Positions 13,508 to 22,260 of a stretch of 64,000 bases of DNA are shown here, piece by piece (within the stretch, counting starts at the first letter, position 1; every line of letters begins with the position of its first letter). The DNA comes from Pseudomonas tohonis. Its GTDB lineage: Bacteria; Pseudomonadota; Gammaproteobacteria; Pseudomonadales; Pseudomonadaceae. Below the pieces are notes generated by a model, which ran no database searches, was not told the DNA's origin, and saw nothing but the letters and a program-made list of their open reading frames with translations. The stretch spans positions 6,264,001-6,328,000 of the forward strand of contig NZ_AP023189.1 of NCBI RefSeq assembly GCF_012767755.2, given 5' to 3'. The position numbers and the translations under genes are program-made.

Positions 13508-14047
13508 TCATGGTTTTGCGCTGACGGCCTTAGGTCCATGGGAATTCCCGTGGACCTCTCGCACCCACGCCTGCAGCCCATTCAGCCTCACGGCGCAGCG
13601 GTCTGCATCTCCGGCGAGGGCGGCAAGATCTGCTGCAGTCGCTGGGTGAAGCTCGGCGTACTGGGTTCCATCATCCACGCCGGCGGCGCCGGGGGCGGCG
13701 GGCACTCCACTGCAACTGGCCGGACCTCGGACCTTGACGAGCAGCCGCTGGCGATCAGCAGCGAGATCAGCGCGCAGCCGATCAGTGTTCTCCTGGGCAT
13801 GTGCAAGCTCCTGGTAGTGCTGTTGTTCGGTGAGCTCCAGGCGGCGCTGTAGGGCCACCTGCTGCTCATGCTGCGCCTGCAGCTTCCTCGCCGTGGCGCG
13901 GTCGATGTCGGCCAGGGCGTCGGCGTGCATCTGGTTGGCCGCGGCCAGTTTCGCCTCCCAGCGCCAGCCATTCACCAGCGCGCCGCTGGCGGCCGCTATG
14001 GCGCCGGCGACCACGAACGCCAGCAGACGAACCTGCAGGGCGGTCAC
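13508..14047 (-). CDS. Rz-like inner-membrane spanin subunit
   Basis: 179 aa. One N-terminal membrane anchor (about 8-28) is followed by a long charged coiled coil (about 30-115), the layout of Rz proteins that link inner and outer membranes at the last step of lysis. The GTG start overlaps the TGA of the upstream endolysin candidate (GTGA). A second lysis gene, Rz1, is entirely nested in another frame at 13588-13800, which strongly supports the call. It is the last gene of the late operon. Confidence 0.85.
   Translation of the reverse strand: MTALQVRLLAFVVAGAIAAASGALVNGWRWEAKLAAANQMHADALADIDRATARKLQAQHEQQVALQRRLELTEQQHYQELAHAQENTDRLRADLAADRQRLLVKVRGPASCSGVPAAPGAAGVDDGTQYAELHPATAADLAALAGDADRCAVRLNGLQAWVREVHGNSHGPKAVSAKP
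13588..13800 (-). CDS. Rz1-like outer-membrane lipoprotein spanin, nested inside Rz
   Basis: 70 aa in a different frame inside Rz. The ATG at 13800 has AGGAGC eight bases upstream. A lipoprotein signal MPRRTLIGCALISLLIASGC ends in the lipobox IASGC, and the short mature part is proline-rich (VECPPPPAPPA), as in Rz1. The protein would be lipidated and sorted to the outer membrane, where it meets Rz to fuse the membranes. Complete nesting of Rz1 within Rz is known from lambda. Confidence 0.88.
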   Translation of the reverse strand: MPRRTLIGCALISLLIASGCSSRSEVRPVAVECPPPPAPPAWMMEPSTPSFTQRLQQILPPSPEMQTAAP

Positions 14048-14520
14048 TGCACCGCCTCCACGGCCTGCTGGTAGAGCGCGGGCCAGGTATCAGGGTGCGG
14101 CTTCCCGGGTCGCCAGGTGCGCAGGTACATCTCCCAGGCCGCCCGCGGCGCCCCGATCTCCGGCAAGGCCATGGGGTCAGTGATGAGCAGCAGGCGCGCC
14201 AGGCAGCAGGCCAGGATGTCGTCGGTCTCGATAGCGGCGTAGATGGCGTCATCGGTCGGGGGAACGCCCCGGGCCTCTAGCACCTTCGCGGCGGTGCGCA
14301 TGGTGGCCACGTGGCGCGGTACGCCGTGGACCATGCCGCCGCCCTTCTCCCCCTGCCAGAAGCTCCGCGCAGGCCCGTTGATCTGCCGGCGGTGGAGGAA
14401 GCGGCTCTCCTGCAGCCCGATGGCCAGCAGCATCACCTCGGCCTTTTTCCCTGCCATACGGTCAGGCAGCAGCAAAAACGCCGGGGCAATGATTTCCCGG
14501 CGGACCTGTTGTAGATCCAT
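14044..14520 (-). CDS. Putative phage endolysin (lysozyme/transglycosylase-like)
   Basis: 158 aa from the ATG at 14520 (GGAG upstream); a longer frame exists but lacks support. The segment LAIGLQESRF, followed by RRQINGPARSFWQ and GGGMVHGV, resembles lysozyme-like lytic enzymes, with a likely catalytic Glu in QES. The position just before Rz/Rz1 fits a peptidoglycan-degrading role. There is no signal peptide, so it would need the holins encoded at the far end of the late operon. The family assignment is by motif resemblance only. Confidence 0.6.
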   Translation of the reverse strand: MDLQQVRREIIAPAFLLLPDRMAGKKAEVMLLAIGLQESRFLHRRQINGPARSFWQGEKGGGMVHGVPRHVATMRTAAKVLEARGVPPTDDAIYAAIETDDILACCLARLLLITDPMALPEIGAPRAAWEMYLRTWRPGKPHPDTWPALYQQAVEAVQ

Positions 14521-14561
14521 GGTGATCTCCAGAAAGAAGAAGCCCCGCTCGGTAGCGGGGC

Positions 14562-14978
14562 TCAGTCGGCTTCGGTGGTTGGCCACTTCATCGGCGGCAG
14601 CATGGCCAGCAGCTCCGCCTCAGTGGGGATGGGCGCCGCGCCGGCGCGCACACGGGCGATGAGGTCGTAGCCCAGCTGCCAGCATGCATCACGCCACACG
14701 ACACCAGCCTGGCCTTCGGCCTGGAACCTGGGGACAGTGCTGGTGGCGTAGGTGCAGAGGCTGAGGATGGAGTCGTAGCCACGCGTGCGGGTCTCTGCAT
14801 CCATGTGGGCTTGGACTACTGCCGTGAGCAGGGACTGGATCTGTTCCAGACTCAAGGCTGGCCTCAACCTGACGTTAATCTCTTCTTCAGTCAGGCGGAT
14901 ATAGCCAGAAGGGATTTCCTCTGGATCGTCATATCCGAAGACGTCAGAGGTCGCAGGATTACGTGCCTGGATATGCAT
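14562..14978 (-). CDS. Tail fibre assembly-type protein (DUF4376-like)
   Basis: 138 aa from the ATG at 14978, which overlaps the fibre gene stop in TGATG. The sequence has an acidic N-terminal half ([19 protein letters not shown]) and a helical C-terminal half, rather like small proteins that follow tail fibre genes. Its position after three fibre genes supports a fibre chaperone or assembly role. No catalytic motif is visible. Confidence 0.5.
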   Translation of the reverse strand: MHIQARNPATSDVFGYDDPEEIPSGYIRLTEEEINVRLRPALSLEQIQSLLTAVVQAHMDAETRTRGYDSILSLCTYATSTVPRFQAEGQAGVVWRDACWQLGYDLIARVRAGAAPIPTEAELLAMLPPMKWPTTEAD

Positions 14979-15595
14979 CAACGTAACTCCATCCACTTGT
15001 TTATCGGTGCAGTGCCGCCCTGGCTGACGCTGTACGTGGAGCCAGGCGGGACCGCAAACGAAACACATGCAACAGCCCCCGCAACATGCGCCTGATTCCC
15101 CAGGGCGATAGTCACCCCTCCCACTGCAGCGGATAGGTTGCCATTCAGGCCGGTAGCTGTAGCCCAGACACTCACCGCAATCGGCCTGCTAGTGCCATTC
15201 GTGTATGTGGTTGACAGAGCACGGCTAGCCGTCATGTCCTGCCAGGACTGGTTGTAGCCGAACCCGTTCTCAGCGATAGGCCAGCCAATTACACGGTTGT
15301 AAGAAAGGCATCGCCAGTTACCACCGCCTAAGGATACGAACGTCGCTGTATCTCCAGGCGCCGTCCAGATGCTGCTCAGCGTGGGCAGAATCATCGCCGT
15401 CGCGTTGTAGGTGATCGACATCATCCCGTCGAACCATATCCATCGCATCGTGCCCGATGGAGCACTGCCGAACGAGGCGATGGCGGCGCTTCCGGTGAGC
15501 CGGAGCATGTTTGCCCGGGCCGCGCCGATGTCCGTCGTCGCGGCCGATGCAATAGTGAGGATGGGCGCCTCATCGACTGCGCCGGTGAAGCGCAT
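14978..15595 (-). CDS. Tail fibre distal/receptor-binding protein candidate
   Basis: 205 aa starting at 15595 in a TGATG overlap with the preceding fibre gene. It is rich in Ser, Thr, Gly and Ala with beta-type sequence, contains [16 protein letters not shown], a motif frequent in phage tail fibre C-termini, and ends in [19 protein letters not shown]. That tip-like domain is often receptor-binding. The split from the previous gene suggests a fibre made of separate subunits or a modular swap point. Confidence 0.7.
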   Translation of the reverse strand: MRFTGAVDEAPILTIASAATTDIGAARANMLRLTGSAAIASFGSAPSGTMRWIWFDGMMSITYNATAMILPTLSSIWTAPGDTATFVSLGGGNWRCLSYNRVIGWPIAENGFGYNQSWQDMTASRALSTTYTNGTSRPIAVSVWATATGLNGNLSAAVGGVTIALGNQAHVAGAVACVSFAVPPGSTYSVSQGGTAPINKWMELR

Positions 15596-16317
15596 CAGCC
15601 TATCACCGTGGCCCGGTACTGCCCGGAGGTTGGGGCCGTACCGAAGGTCAGCTGCACGGTGTTGGCGGTGTTGGCGACCCAGTCCGTGATCACGCCGGCA
15701 TTGGTTGCGGTTTCGCGCACGCTGACGACGACGTCCTGGGTGTTCAGGTTGTGGGTGACGGTGATGGTAGTGGCCGTGCCGTCGCCAATGGTGGCCGACA
15801 TCTTGCGCGCAGTGACGGAGGTATCGACCGCGATGACGCCGCCGGTAATGGTTATGCCGTTGCCGGCGGTGTAGCTCGAACCGCCTCCGACCTGCTCCCA
15901 TACGATGGCCGTGGTGCCTACCGTGATGGGGGCGTCGGTGGTCATCTTCCATTGCTGGTTTCCCTGAGTGGCACCCTCGCTCACGAAAACAGCAGCGCCC
16001 AGCATCTCGGCGGCAGTGTCGAAATCGGTCGAACGGGTCCAGCTGCCGGAGGCCACCAGGTAGATGCCGTTACCCGATGCGGTCGACTGGTTCTTTACCA
16101 GCACGCGATCGCCGGCCACCAGGGCGACGCCGTCGATTGTCTGGGTGCCGGACAGCGTGATGTTCGCCGTGGTGGCCGCGCGCACCGGAGCTTTCCAGGC
16201 AAAGCCCTGGATTGCCGCATCCAGCTGGGAGCGGGTCACCGCGTCCTGCGGATTCACCCCGTCGGCGAGGTTGATGGCCTTGAAGCCGTTGAGGTCTAGC
16301 GTGTTCGTATGCTTCAT
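15595..16317 (-). CDS. Tail fibre protein
   Basis: 240 aa. It starts MKHTNTLDLNGFKAINLADGVNPQDAVTRSQ, a repeat-type motif typical of phage tail fibres, followed by GDRVLVKNQSTASGNGIYLV, the DUF-like fibre shaft module seen in many phages. Low-complexity Thr/Gly-rich sequence follows. It lies between a collagen-like protein and the receptor-binding candidate, in a tightly packed tail-tip cassette. Confidence 0.8.
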   Translation of the reverse strand: MKHTNTLDLNGFKAINLADGVNPQDAVTRSQLDAAIQGFAWKAPVRAATTANITLSGTQTIDGVALVAGDRVLVKNQSTASGNGIYLVASGSWTRSTDFDTAAEMLGAAVFVSEGATQGNQQWKMTTDAPITVGTTAIVWEQVGGGSSYTAGNGITITGGVIAVDTSVTARKMSATIGDGTATTITVTHNLNTQDVVVSVRETATNAGVITDWVANTANTVQLTFGTAPTSGQYRATVIG

Positions 16318-16326
16318 AAGGTGCTC

Positions 16327-16650
16327 CTAGTTGAAATACGCTCGGCCGATCTCCGGCCGCCCGTGGGTGATCTGGACAATGTTGTCGTCGATGTAGGTGA
16401 CGTCTGGCTCTACCCGGTTGCCGAGATGGTCCACGACGGTGACGCTGGGGAATCTCTGCAGGTTGTGGGGGACGGTCCACACCGCCAGAGCGATGGTCTG
16501 ATCCCACTGGAAGGTCGTTCCGCCAGGGGCGCCGTCACGGCCGGATGGACCTTGCGGCCCGGTAGCAACAACCGCGACCGGGGCTCGCCGGGGCTCGGTG
16601 ACGATCACCACCGGCTGCGCCACCACTACAGCGGGCGAGGTGTCAGCCAT
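16327..16650 (-). CDS. Small tail protein with a short collagen-like segment
   Basis: 107 aa. A Val/Ala-rich N-terminus is followed by GPQGPSGRDGAPGG, about four G-X-Y triplets, then a beta-rich C-terminal part (WTVPHNLQRFPSVTVVDHLGN) found in tail-tip proteins. The collagen-like stretch may promote trimerisation of the fibre. It overlaps the next upstream gene by 8 bases. Confidence 0.55.
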   Translation of the reverse strand: MADTSPAVVVAQPVVIVTEPRRAPVAVVATGPQGPSGRDGAPGGTTFQWDQTIALAVWTVPHNLQRFPSVTVVDHLGNRVEPDVTYIDDNIVQITHGRPEIGRAYFN

Positions 16651-17227
16651 GGCAGCACCCTCCCCCGCTGCTGACGACCACCTCGCCGCGCAGCCAGCGC
16701 TCCACGCGGCCGTCGGTGTAGGTGAGGTCCAGATCCCATTCGCCCCGCGTCCAGGTGATGGCGGCGGTCTGCTCGGGGGTTAGCACCATCATCAGCTGGC
16801 CCAGGCCGGTTACGGTCAGCCCAGCGCCCAGCGTGAGCACGATCGGATCTGCGCCCTCCCCCCGGATCTCGACTTGCGGCACCATGCCGGTAAGGTCCAC
16901 CGGCAGCTGGAAGACCAGCACGCCGCCAGACGCCCTCAGCCCCAGGCCGTTGATGTCGTTGAACTCGACAGTATCGGCGTCGACGACGCGGGTCATGCGG
17001 CCCACGGTGGTGGCCTTGTCGAGGTTCAGCCCCTGGCCCTGCTGGATGCCCTCGCACCAGGTCATCCACTCCCCGGGCAGGCCGTGGCCTGGCACGGTCA
17101 TACGCAGCGGCGCGGTCGTCTGGATCGCCGTGATCGTCTTGTAGGTGTAGGTCGGCTGCATCAGCAGGAGCGGCTGCTGCAGGGTGGCGCCCGGAATGAT
17201 GGGCAGGTCTAGGCGGGCCGGCGTCAT
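16643..17227 (-). CDS. Tail-tip/structural protein of unknown role
   Basis: 194 aa from the ATG at 17227 with AAGGAG upstream. No family motif is recognised with confidence. The sequence is beta-rich with a Cys-Cys-His near the C-terminus (GGGCCHG). Its place between two tail structural genes suggests a baseplate or tail-tip protein. Confidence 0.5.
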   Translation of the reverse strand: MTPARLDLPIIPGATLQQPLLLMQPTYTYKTITAIQTTAPLRMTVPGHGLPGEWMTWCEGIQQGQGLNLDKATTVGRMTRVVDADTVEFNDINGLGLRASGGVLVFQLPVDLTGMVPQVEIRGEGADPIVLTLGAGLTVTGLGQLMMVLTPEQTAAITWTRGEWDLDLTYTDGRVERWLRGEVVVSSGGGCCHG

Positions 17228-17253
17228 GCTGGCTACTCCTTGTGTCAGGGGTG

Positions 17254-18207
17254 TCAGGCGCCGGCGGCGCGGTGCAGGCGGATGAGCGGCGGGTTGGTAG
17301 TGGAAAGGTCGGTGCGGACAAACTCCCAAGTGTCTGGCGCCCCCGTAGCCCAGGACACCGAACGCGATAGCGAGCAATAGCGGCTGTTGCCGTCGGCGCT
17401 CACGCCCAGCACCGGAGCGCCGACAGTAGAGGCGCGCAGCTGGGGCATGCCGTTGGTGTGCACTGCCAACCAGTAGCGCCGGCCGCCTAACAGCTCGGCC
17501 GGAATGCTGAGGGTGGCTACGGCCTGGCCGGTGCTGCCCATCGAGGCCAATCCGTTTGCGCTTGGGAGCCCAGAGCCGGGCCAGCCACTAATGTCCGACT
17601 CGTAGACCTTCAGCATCGCCGACGTGCCCGACGCAGCGCTTGTGACGATCACGGACATCTGGTCGACAGTCATATCGTGAGGCGCCACATAGGGGACCAT
17701 CACCAGCGTGCCGCTCATGATAAGCGCGGTGGAACTGGTGAAGGTAACCGGCATGCTATCGGTCCAAGCGTCCTCCGGGATCTCGAACACCGGAACGCTG
17801 ACCCACTCCTCGAAGCGCCGCAGGTGGAGGCGGCCATCGTCGTTCACCTCCTCGATGCCACCACCAGGCCCCGTGCCACCACCGGCGTCACGGAGCTGAG
17901 CGAGCAGACCAGCAGTAACGCGGCCGCTCACGACAGTGCCGGACGGCCAGAGCCTGGCGGCAGTCCCTTCCTGGGCGCGGACGATGGTCAGCACGCCCGA
18001 TGCGTTAGCGGTGATCTTCACGATCTCCCAGGCGTTTTCCTGGCCCGCCACATCGACGCCCACCAGGGTCGCCATGTAGTAGTCGCCCACGGCCAACCCG
18101 GAGAGAAGCGCGGCACGGTCGGTCTCGATAATCATGCTGGTGGCGTCGCTCGCCAGCTCGGCCTGCAGCGACGCAGTCCAGTTGTTCACGAACTGGGGTT
18201 TGGCCAT
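17254..18207 (-). CDS. Tail structural protein (fibre/adhesin-like)
   Basis: 317 aa from the ATG at 18207, which overlaps the preceding stop in TGATG; an ATG three codons earlier is also possible. The N-terminal 110 residues (NNWTASLQAELASDATSM..IVRAQEGTAA) resemble the attachment domain of siphovirus tail-fibre proteins. A Gly-rich linker (GGGTGPGGG) leads to a beta-rich C-terminal domain. It is probably a fibre anchored to the tail tip. Confidence 0.6.
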   Translation of the reverse strand: MAKPQFVNNWTASLQAELASDATSMIIETDRAALLSGLAVGDYYMATLVGVDVAGQENAWEIVKITANASGVLTIVRAQEGTAARLWPSGTVVSGRVTAGLLAQLRDAGGGTGPGGGIEEVNDDGRLHLRRFEEWVSVPVFEIPEDAWTDSMPVTFTSSTALIMSGTLVMVPYVAPHDMTVDQMSVIVTSAASGTSAMLKVYESDISGWPGSGLPSANGLASMGSTGQAVATLSIPAELLGGRRYWLAVHTNGMPQLRASTVGAPVLGVSADGNSRYCSLSRSVSWATGAPDTWEFVRTDLSTTNPPLIRLHRAAGA

Positions 18208-19580
18208 CAGATCCATCCTACGATCCCTGCCGACAGGGCAGAGGCTTCATGGGTTACAGGGTTCCAGGCGCAGTAGGGCCTGGGCCCATACAGGCGGTTC
18301 CGGTCGGGGAACGTGACGATCGTCCCCTGGTGGTTCTCGTTCATCAGCAGCGGCGCCAGTGGCGTCGTCGGGCAGGCCGCGCCGATGTAGCGGTGCTCGG
18401 GCTGCGCCGAACCGGTCTCCTGCAGGCGCACGTACAGGCCTACCAGGTTGTTGCTGTAGGCGACGATGTCCGAGTTATCCCCGGCCAGGACGCCGCCGAT
18501 GGAGTCGCGTGGCATCAGGCGTTCGCGCAGGGTCAGCGGCCCGACCGCGTCCACCGGCGACTCCTCGCCGGAGAAGGTCTGGCTGTAGATCGTCTCCCCG
18601 TTGAGGGTGCCAAAGGCTGTGATGCTCCCCGGCGGCGACTCATTGAACAGGCTGGCCAGGTCCGCCTCGCAGGCCAGTGTGCTGTCGACCTTCAGCTGCC
18701 AGAGGAAGCGCGACCGCTTCGTGCCGCCGTCGACGGTCATGTGCTGCTCCGCCTCCTCGCGCCGGTACAGCAGGCACGGAATCGGTAGCCCTGACTCGTT
18801 GAACCAGGCCGCCCAGATCCGATCGATGATCTCCCGCGTCTCCGTGCCGTTCGCCGAGATGGGGTTGCCAGTGCCGTCGTGCTCCACCACCAAGTCGGAG
18901 GTGTAGCCAGAGGTACCCAGCGTCTCGGCCCGGGTGAAGAGCACGGTGATGTTGGCGGCGAACGGCGTAGCGGCGCCGCCGGTGACCTCCACCAGCAGGA
19001 ACCCAACCGGCATGGGCCGTTCGAGCGGGCCGTAGGCCACGTCGCGCATGTACAGCATCAGGATGGCCTTGCGCCCATCGCTGCTGATGTCGATCGGCAC
19101 CGGCCACTGAAACACCGGAGCTTCGCCCTCGCCGAAATCCAGGCTCGGGGTGCTCTGCCCGTTGTCCGCCGGCCAGGTCACCGTTATGGCCTTGGTCTGC
19201 GGAGGCTTGCCGAACTCGCCCATGCGGCGCGCCTGGGCGCCCTCCAGGTTGATGATCCAGCGCGTCCCGTCCGGCGAGCAGTAGAGCCAGCCACCCAGGT
19301 CCTGGCCGTAGAGGCCGGTTCCGCTCAGGATCGCCTCGTTCCACCATTGCCGCCCTGCTGCCTCATCTGCTGCCTGTTGCTCCGGGGTGCGCACCACTGC
19401 GGGCGTGCCGGGAACGTAGATGCGGTAGTTCGTGCTGCCGGTGAGAGGGTGCTCCTTGGTCTGGCCGTTGGGCAGAACGATCTCACCCTGGCTCGGGTTG
19501 TCGGCCGGCCGGATCAGTCCATGCCAGCACCAGCCCCACACGTTGACCTTGTCGGTAGGGACTCCTCCGATGTTGATCAT
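18207..19580 (-). CDS. Large tail-tip structural protein, function unknown
   Basis: 457 aa. No catalytic or family signature is recognised. It is acidic and Trp-rich with many beta-type segments, matching baseplate-like proteins. It overlaps its upstream neighbour by 4 bases and its downstream neighbour by 1, so all are translated together. Confidence 0.5.
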   Translation of the reverse strand: MINIGGVPTDKVNVWGWCWHGLIRPADNPSQGEIVLPNGQTKEHPLTGSTNYRIYVPGTPAVVRTPEQQAADEAAGRQWWNEAILSGTGLYGQDLGGWLYCSPDGTRWIINLEGAQARRMGEFGKPPQTKAITVTWPADNGQSTPSLDFGEGEAPVFQWPVPIDISSDGRKAILMLYMRDVAYGPLERPMPVGFLLVEVTGGAATPFAANITVLFTRAETLGTSGYTSDLVVEHDGTGNPISANGTETREIIDRIWAAWFNESGLPIPCLLYRREEAEQHMTVDGGTKRSRFLWQLKVDSTLACEADLASLFNESPPGSITAFGTLNGETIYSQTFSGEESPVDAVGPLTLRERLMPRDSIGGVLAGDNSDIVAYSNNLVGLYVRLQETGSAQPEHRYIGAACPTTPLAPLLMNENHQGTIVTFPDRNRLYGPRPYCAWNPVTHEASALSAGIVGWI

Positions 19581-19984
19581 CGCTTCGGCTCCGCCAGGAT
19601 CACCTGGTGATCCGCCACGTTGTCCGCGTCGCGGAACTTCATGATGTGCACCGGCGGAATCTCCAAGGTGAAAATCCCTTCGCTGGTGGTCAGCACCAGG
19701 TCGGCGTAATAGGTGCGGTCCGGCACCGTGTCGCCGTCGACATCCACCGTGGTCTGTTCGGTCAGGGGCCAGGCCACGCCCTCCCCTGTTCCGCCAGTAG
19801 CAGCCGGCTCAACCCACACGCCGCGCCCCCGGGTCGCCGGGCGCAGTCCCTTGCGCTCGAGCGTGTTGAGTTCCTGCGTGCGGCGCCGGCTGGTTTCAAG
19901 GCTGTTCAGGTCGCGCTTCAGCGAGCTCGCTCGGGACGAGTTCACCCCCGCGCGGATAGCGGCGCGTTCTTGGGCAAGGGTCAT
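19577..19984 (-). CDS. Small tail-region protein, function unknown
   Basis: 135 aa. A basic, helical N-terminal third (ERAAIRAGVNSSRASSLKRDLN) is followed by a beta-rich acidic part (VDVDGDTVPDRTYYADLVL). It lies between the putative tail hub and the large tail-tip protein. I do not recognise it. Confidence 0.45.
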   Translation of the reverse strand: MTLAQERAAIRAGVNSSRASSLKRDLNSLETSRRRTQELNTLERKGLRPATRGRGVWVEPAATGGTGEGVAWPLTEQTTVDVDGDTVPDRTYYADLVLTTSEGIFTLEIPPVHIMKFRDADNVADHQVILAEPKR

Positions 19985-21745
19985 TTACAGCTCCAGAAGG
20001 TCGTTCGGCACAGCGACTCGGTAGGTCTGCGCCTGCTCCACCTCGTACTCGTCTCGGTGGTCGGCGGGCTGTTCCGGTGCTTCCAGGTCGAAGCGCCGCT
20101 CGAACGGGTCCTGTGTCGAGTTGTAGTTGGTGTAGTTGCCGGAGAACCCGAGCAGGTCCTCGTCGTAGGGCGGACTGTCGACATGGCCGGAGAGCTGGGT
20201 CGGCAGCTGGATCAACACCGGCACATCGCCGGATGGCGTGCTGGCCGGGGCGCCCGGCACGGTGAGCGGGTCGGTGTCATCACCGCCGCCCTGGCTCACC
20301 GCGAACTGAATCGAGGTGATGGCCGAGCCGCTGTCCAGGTCCCACTCATGCGCGATGCTGAACATGCGCGCCTGGCAGACGATGTTGCGCCCCAGGATCA
20401 CGTCCTCTACCCGCCCGGTGTGCTCCAGCCGAATAGCCAGGCAGTCCGCCGTCGGGAGCTGGTAGCCGAACCGGTTTCCCCGGTGGGCGCCGAGGATCTT
20501 CACGCGGCCTACGTGCATCAGGCAGCTCAGGGCCTGGGCCCGGCGCTCGTCCTCGCGCAGATCAACCACCCAGTCGCCCAGGGCGTCCTGCACCGCATCG
20601 GCATCCGGCCCGGTGAACACGGCATCCTCGAAGGAGTCAGCGCGGTCGCTCTCGGTCTCGGTCGCCACCCGCTCGCGGTCGATCACCTCGCCCGCCTGGG
20701 CCACGCTGGCCGGCGCCTCGATGCGGAGCTTGTACTGCTCCGTCACCGGCTGAACCCAGCGCATGGCGCTGTCCCAGGTAGCGCGCACCAGCAGGTCCGG
20801 GTAGTCGTTGCGCCAGGCTGAGGGCGGTGTACACAGCGCGCCCGCCCCGGAAGGCGGAAGCCGGTCCCACTGGGCGTTGATGATGGCCTGATAGCCCGCC
20901 GTCTCGCTGGCCTGGGTGACCATGGCAATGTCGGGCATCTCGGTGCCGTCGTGCCGCCAGTTGAAGCAGAAGCCGTCGATCTCGGTGAGACCCACGAAAG
21001 CCGGGTGCTCCCAGAAGAAGGGTTGGTGGCGCTCGCGCAGACGCGGGAACCGATAGTCGCCCTCGATCTCCACCACGTTGATCCGCTCGCTCAGCTCCAC
21101 CGGTATCCACTCGATGGACTCGAACAGCACCGCGCCGGCCGGGACGATGAAGTGCGGCTCAGGAGTCGGAGCCCACTCGGTCACCTGCAGGGCACCTTCC
21201 AGGCTGAGCTGCAGGCTTGCCGGCCGGGTACTCATCCGCTCGGATGCATAGTCCCAGCGCGAGCGCCCTTCGACCTCCTCGAACACATCCGCCGACCACA
21301 GGCCGCCGGTGATGGCGTCGATGCCCGCCACGTCCATGGCCTCGACGATCTCATTGAGGCGGTCGCTGCACTCGCAGGAAAGCACCCGGGTCTGCAGGTT
21401 GAACTGCGGGCCGGTGATCTGCCCCCGGAAGCACAGCGCCACATCCCAGCCGGCGCCGTTCCAGACCATGAAGGACAGCTCGACCTTCTGGCCCTGGTAG
21501 CTGGCAGGGTTCACCGCCTCGCCCAGGAACTGCAGGTCGAAGTCGGCGATGCAGCGCGCGCCCTCCTCCCTCTGGATGCTGATGGAACCCGCCAGTAGGT
21601 GGCTGGAGTCCACACCGTTGAGCATCAGCCGAACCGACCACAGCACCGACACCACAGGATCAATCGTCACCGGCGCCGGCGGAGCGCCCACAGCAAGGCC
21701 GCCGTTCAGCGGAGCCCCGTTGAGCGGCGAGCCATTCAGTTGCAT
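19985..21745 (-). CDS. Putative tail hub / central tail-tip protein
   Basis: 586 aa from the ATG at 21745 (TGATG overlap). The N-terminus has a short LNG repeat (NGSPLNGAPLNGG). It then has beta-rich sequence with Cys in LSCECSDRLNEIVEAMDV, which resembles hub proteins of the gp27/tail-tip class. The size and position after the distal-tail-like gene, downstream of the tape measure, fit the hub slot of siphoviruses. The assignment is by position and general character. Confidence 0.5.
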   Translation of the reverse strand: MQLNGSPLNGAPLNGGLAVGAPPAPVTIDPVVSVLWSVRLMLNGVDSSHLLAGSISIQREEGARCIADFDLQFLGEAVNPASYQGQKVELSFMVWNGAGWDVALCFRGQITGPQFNLQTRVLSCECSDRLNEIVEAMDVAGIDAITGGLWSADVFEEVEGRSRWDYASERMSTRPASLQLSLEGALQVTEWAPTPEPHFIVPAGAVLFESIEWIPVELSERINVVEIEGDYRFPRLRERHQPFFWEHPAFVGLTEIDGFCFNWRHDGTEMPDIAMVTQASETAGYQAIINAQWDRLPPSGAGALCTPPSAWRNDYPDLLVRATWDSAMRWVQPVTEQYKLRIEAPASVAQAGEVIDRERVATETESDRADSFEDAVFTGPDADAVQDALGDWVVDLREDERRAQALSCLMHVGRVKILGAHRGNRFGYQLPTADCLAIRLEHTGRVEDVILGRNIVCQARMFSIAHEWDLDSGSAITSIQFAVSQGGGDDTDPLTVPGAPASTPSGDVPVLIQLPTQLSGHVDSPPYDEDLLGFSGNYTNYNSTQDPFERRFDLEAPEQPADHRDEYEVEQAQTYRVAVPNDLLEL

Positions 21746-22251
21746 CAGACTTCCTCGGCGGTGATGGTCCAGTCGTGGGTGTTGGCCTGCGGGTCCATGG
21801 ACTCCGGCGGCGGTTCGCAGAACACCGTGAATTGCGGCATCCAGCAGACCTGATAGAGCGTGGCGCCCGTCACTTCGGTGATGGTGAAGGCATTGCCGGC
21901 CATGGCGACCGGGGTCGTCACCCAATCGCGACCGAGCAGCGCCAGCGCCCATGGCGCCTTGTCCGGCCGGGCCGTGCCGACGATGGAGCCGGTCAGCGAG
22001 GTGGTACTGATCGAGAGCTGCTTCGTGCAGCGCAGCTCCAGCGGCTGGCTGAAGTCCAAGGCCGAAAGCCCCGGGCCCATCCACCCGCTGCCGCGCAGGC
22101 TGACGCTCATCTTCCGCCAGTGCTGCATCTTCACCGCCGCACCGCCGGAGCGGCGCACCACAGTCGATCCGCCAATCGGCGAATACTCCTGCGACACAGG
22201 CCCGCTCCAGCCCTTCAGCGGAATGCCGCCGAGCATGACGTCAGGGATCAT
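21745..22251 (-). CDS. Distal-tail-like minor tail protein
   Basis: 168 aa immediately downstream of the tape measure gene. Beta-rich, beginning MIPDVMLGGIPLKGWSGPVSQEY. The slot after the tape measure is usually occupied by a distal tail or minor tail protein in siphoviruses. No motif fixes it further. Confidence 0.5.
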   Translation of the reverse strand: MIPDVMLGGIPLKGWSGPVSQEYSPIGGSTVVRRSGGAAVKMQHWRKMSVSLRGSGWMGPGLSALDFSQPLELRCTKQLSISTTSLTGSIVGTARPDKAPWALALLGRDWVTTPVAMAGNAFTITEVTGATLYQVCWMPQFTVFCEPPPESMDPQANTHDWTITAEEV

Positions 22252-22260
22252 GGTTGGTCC

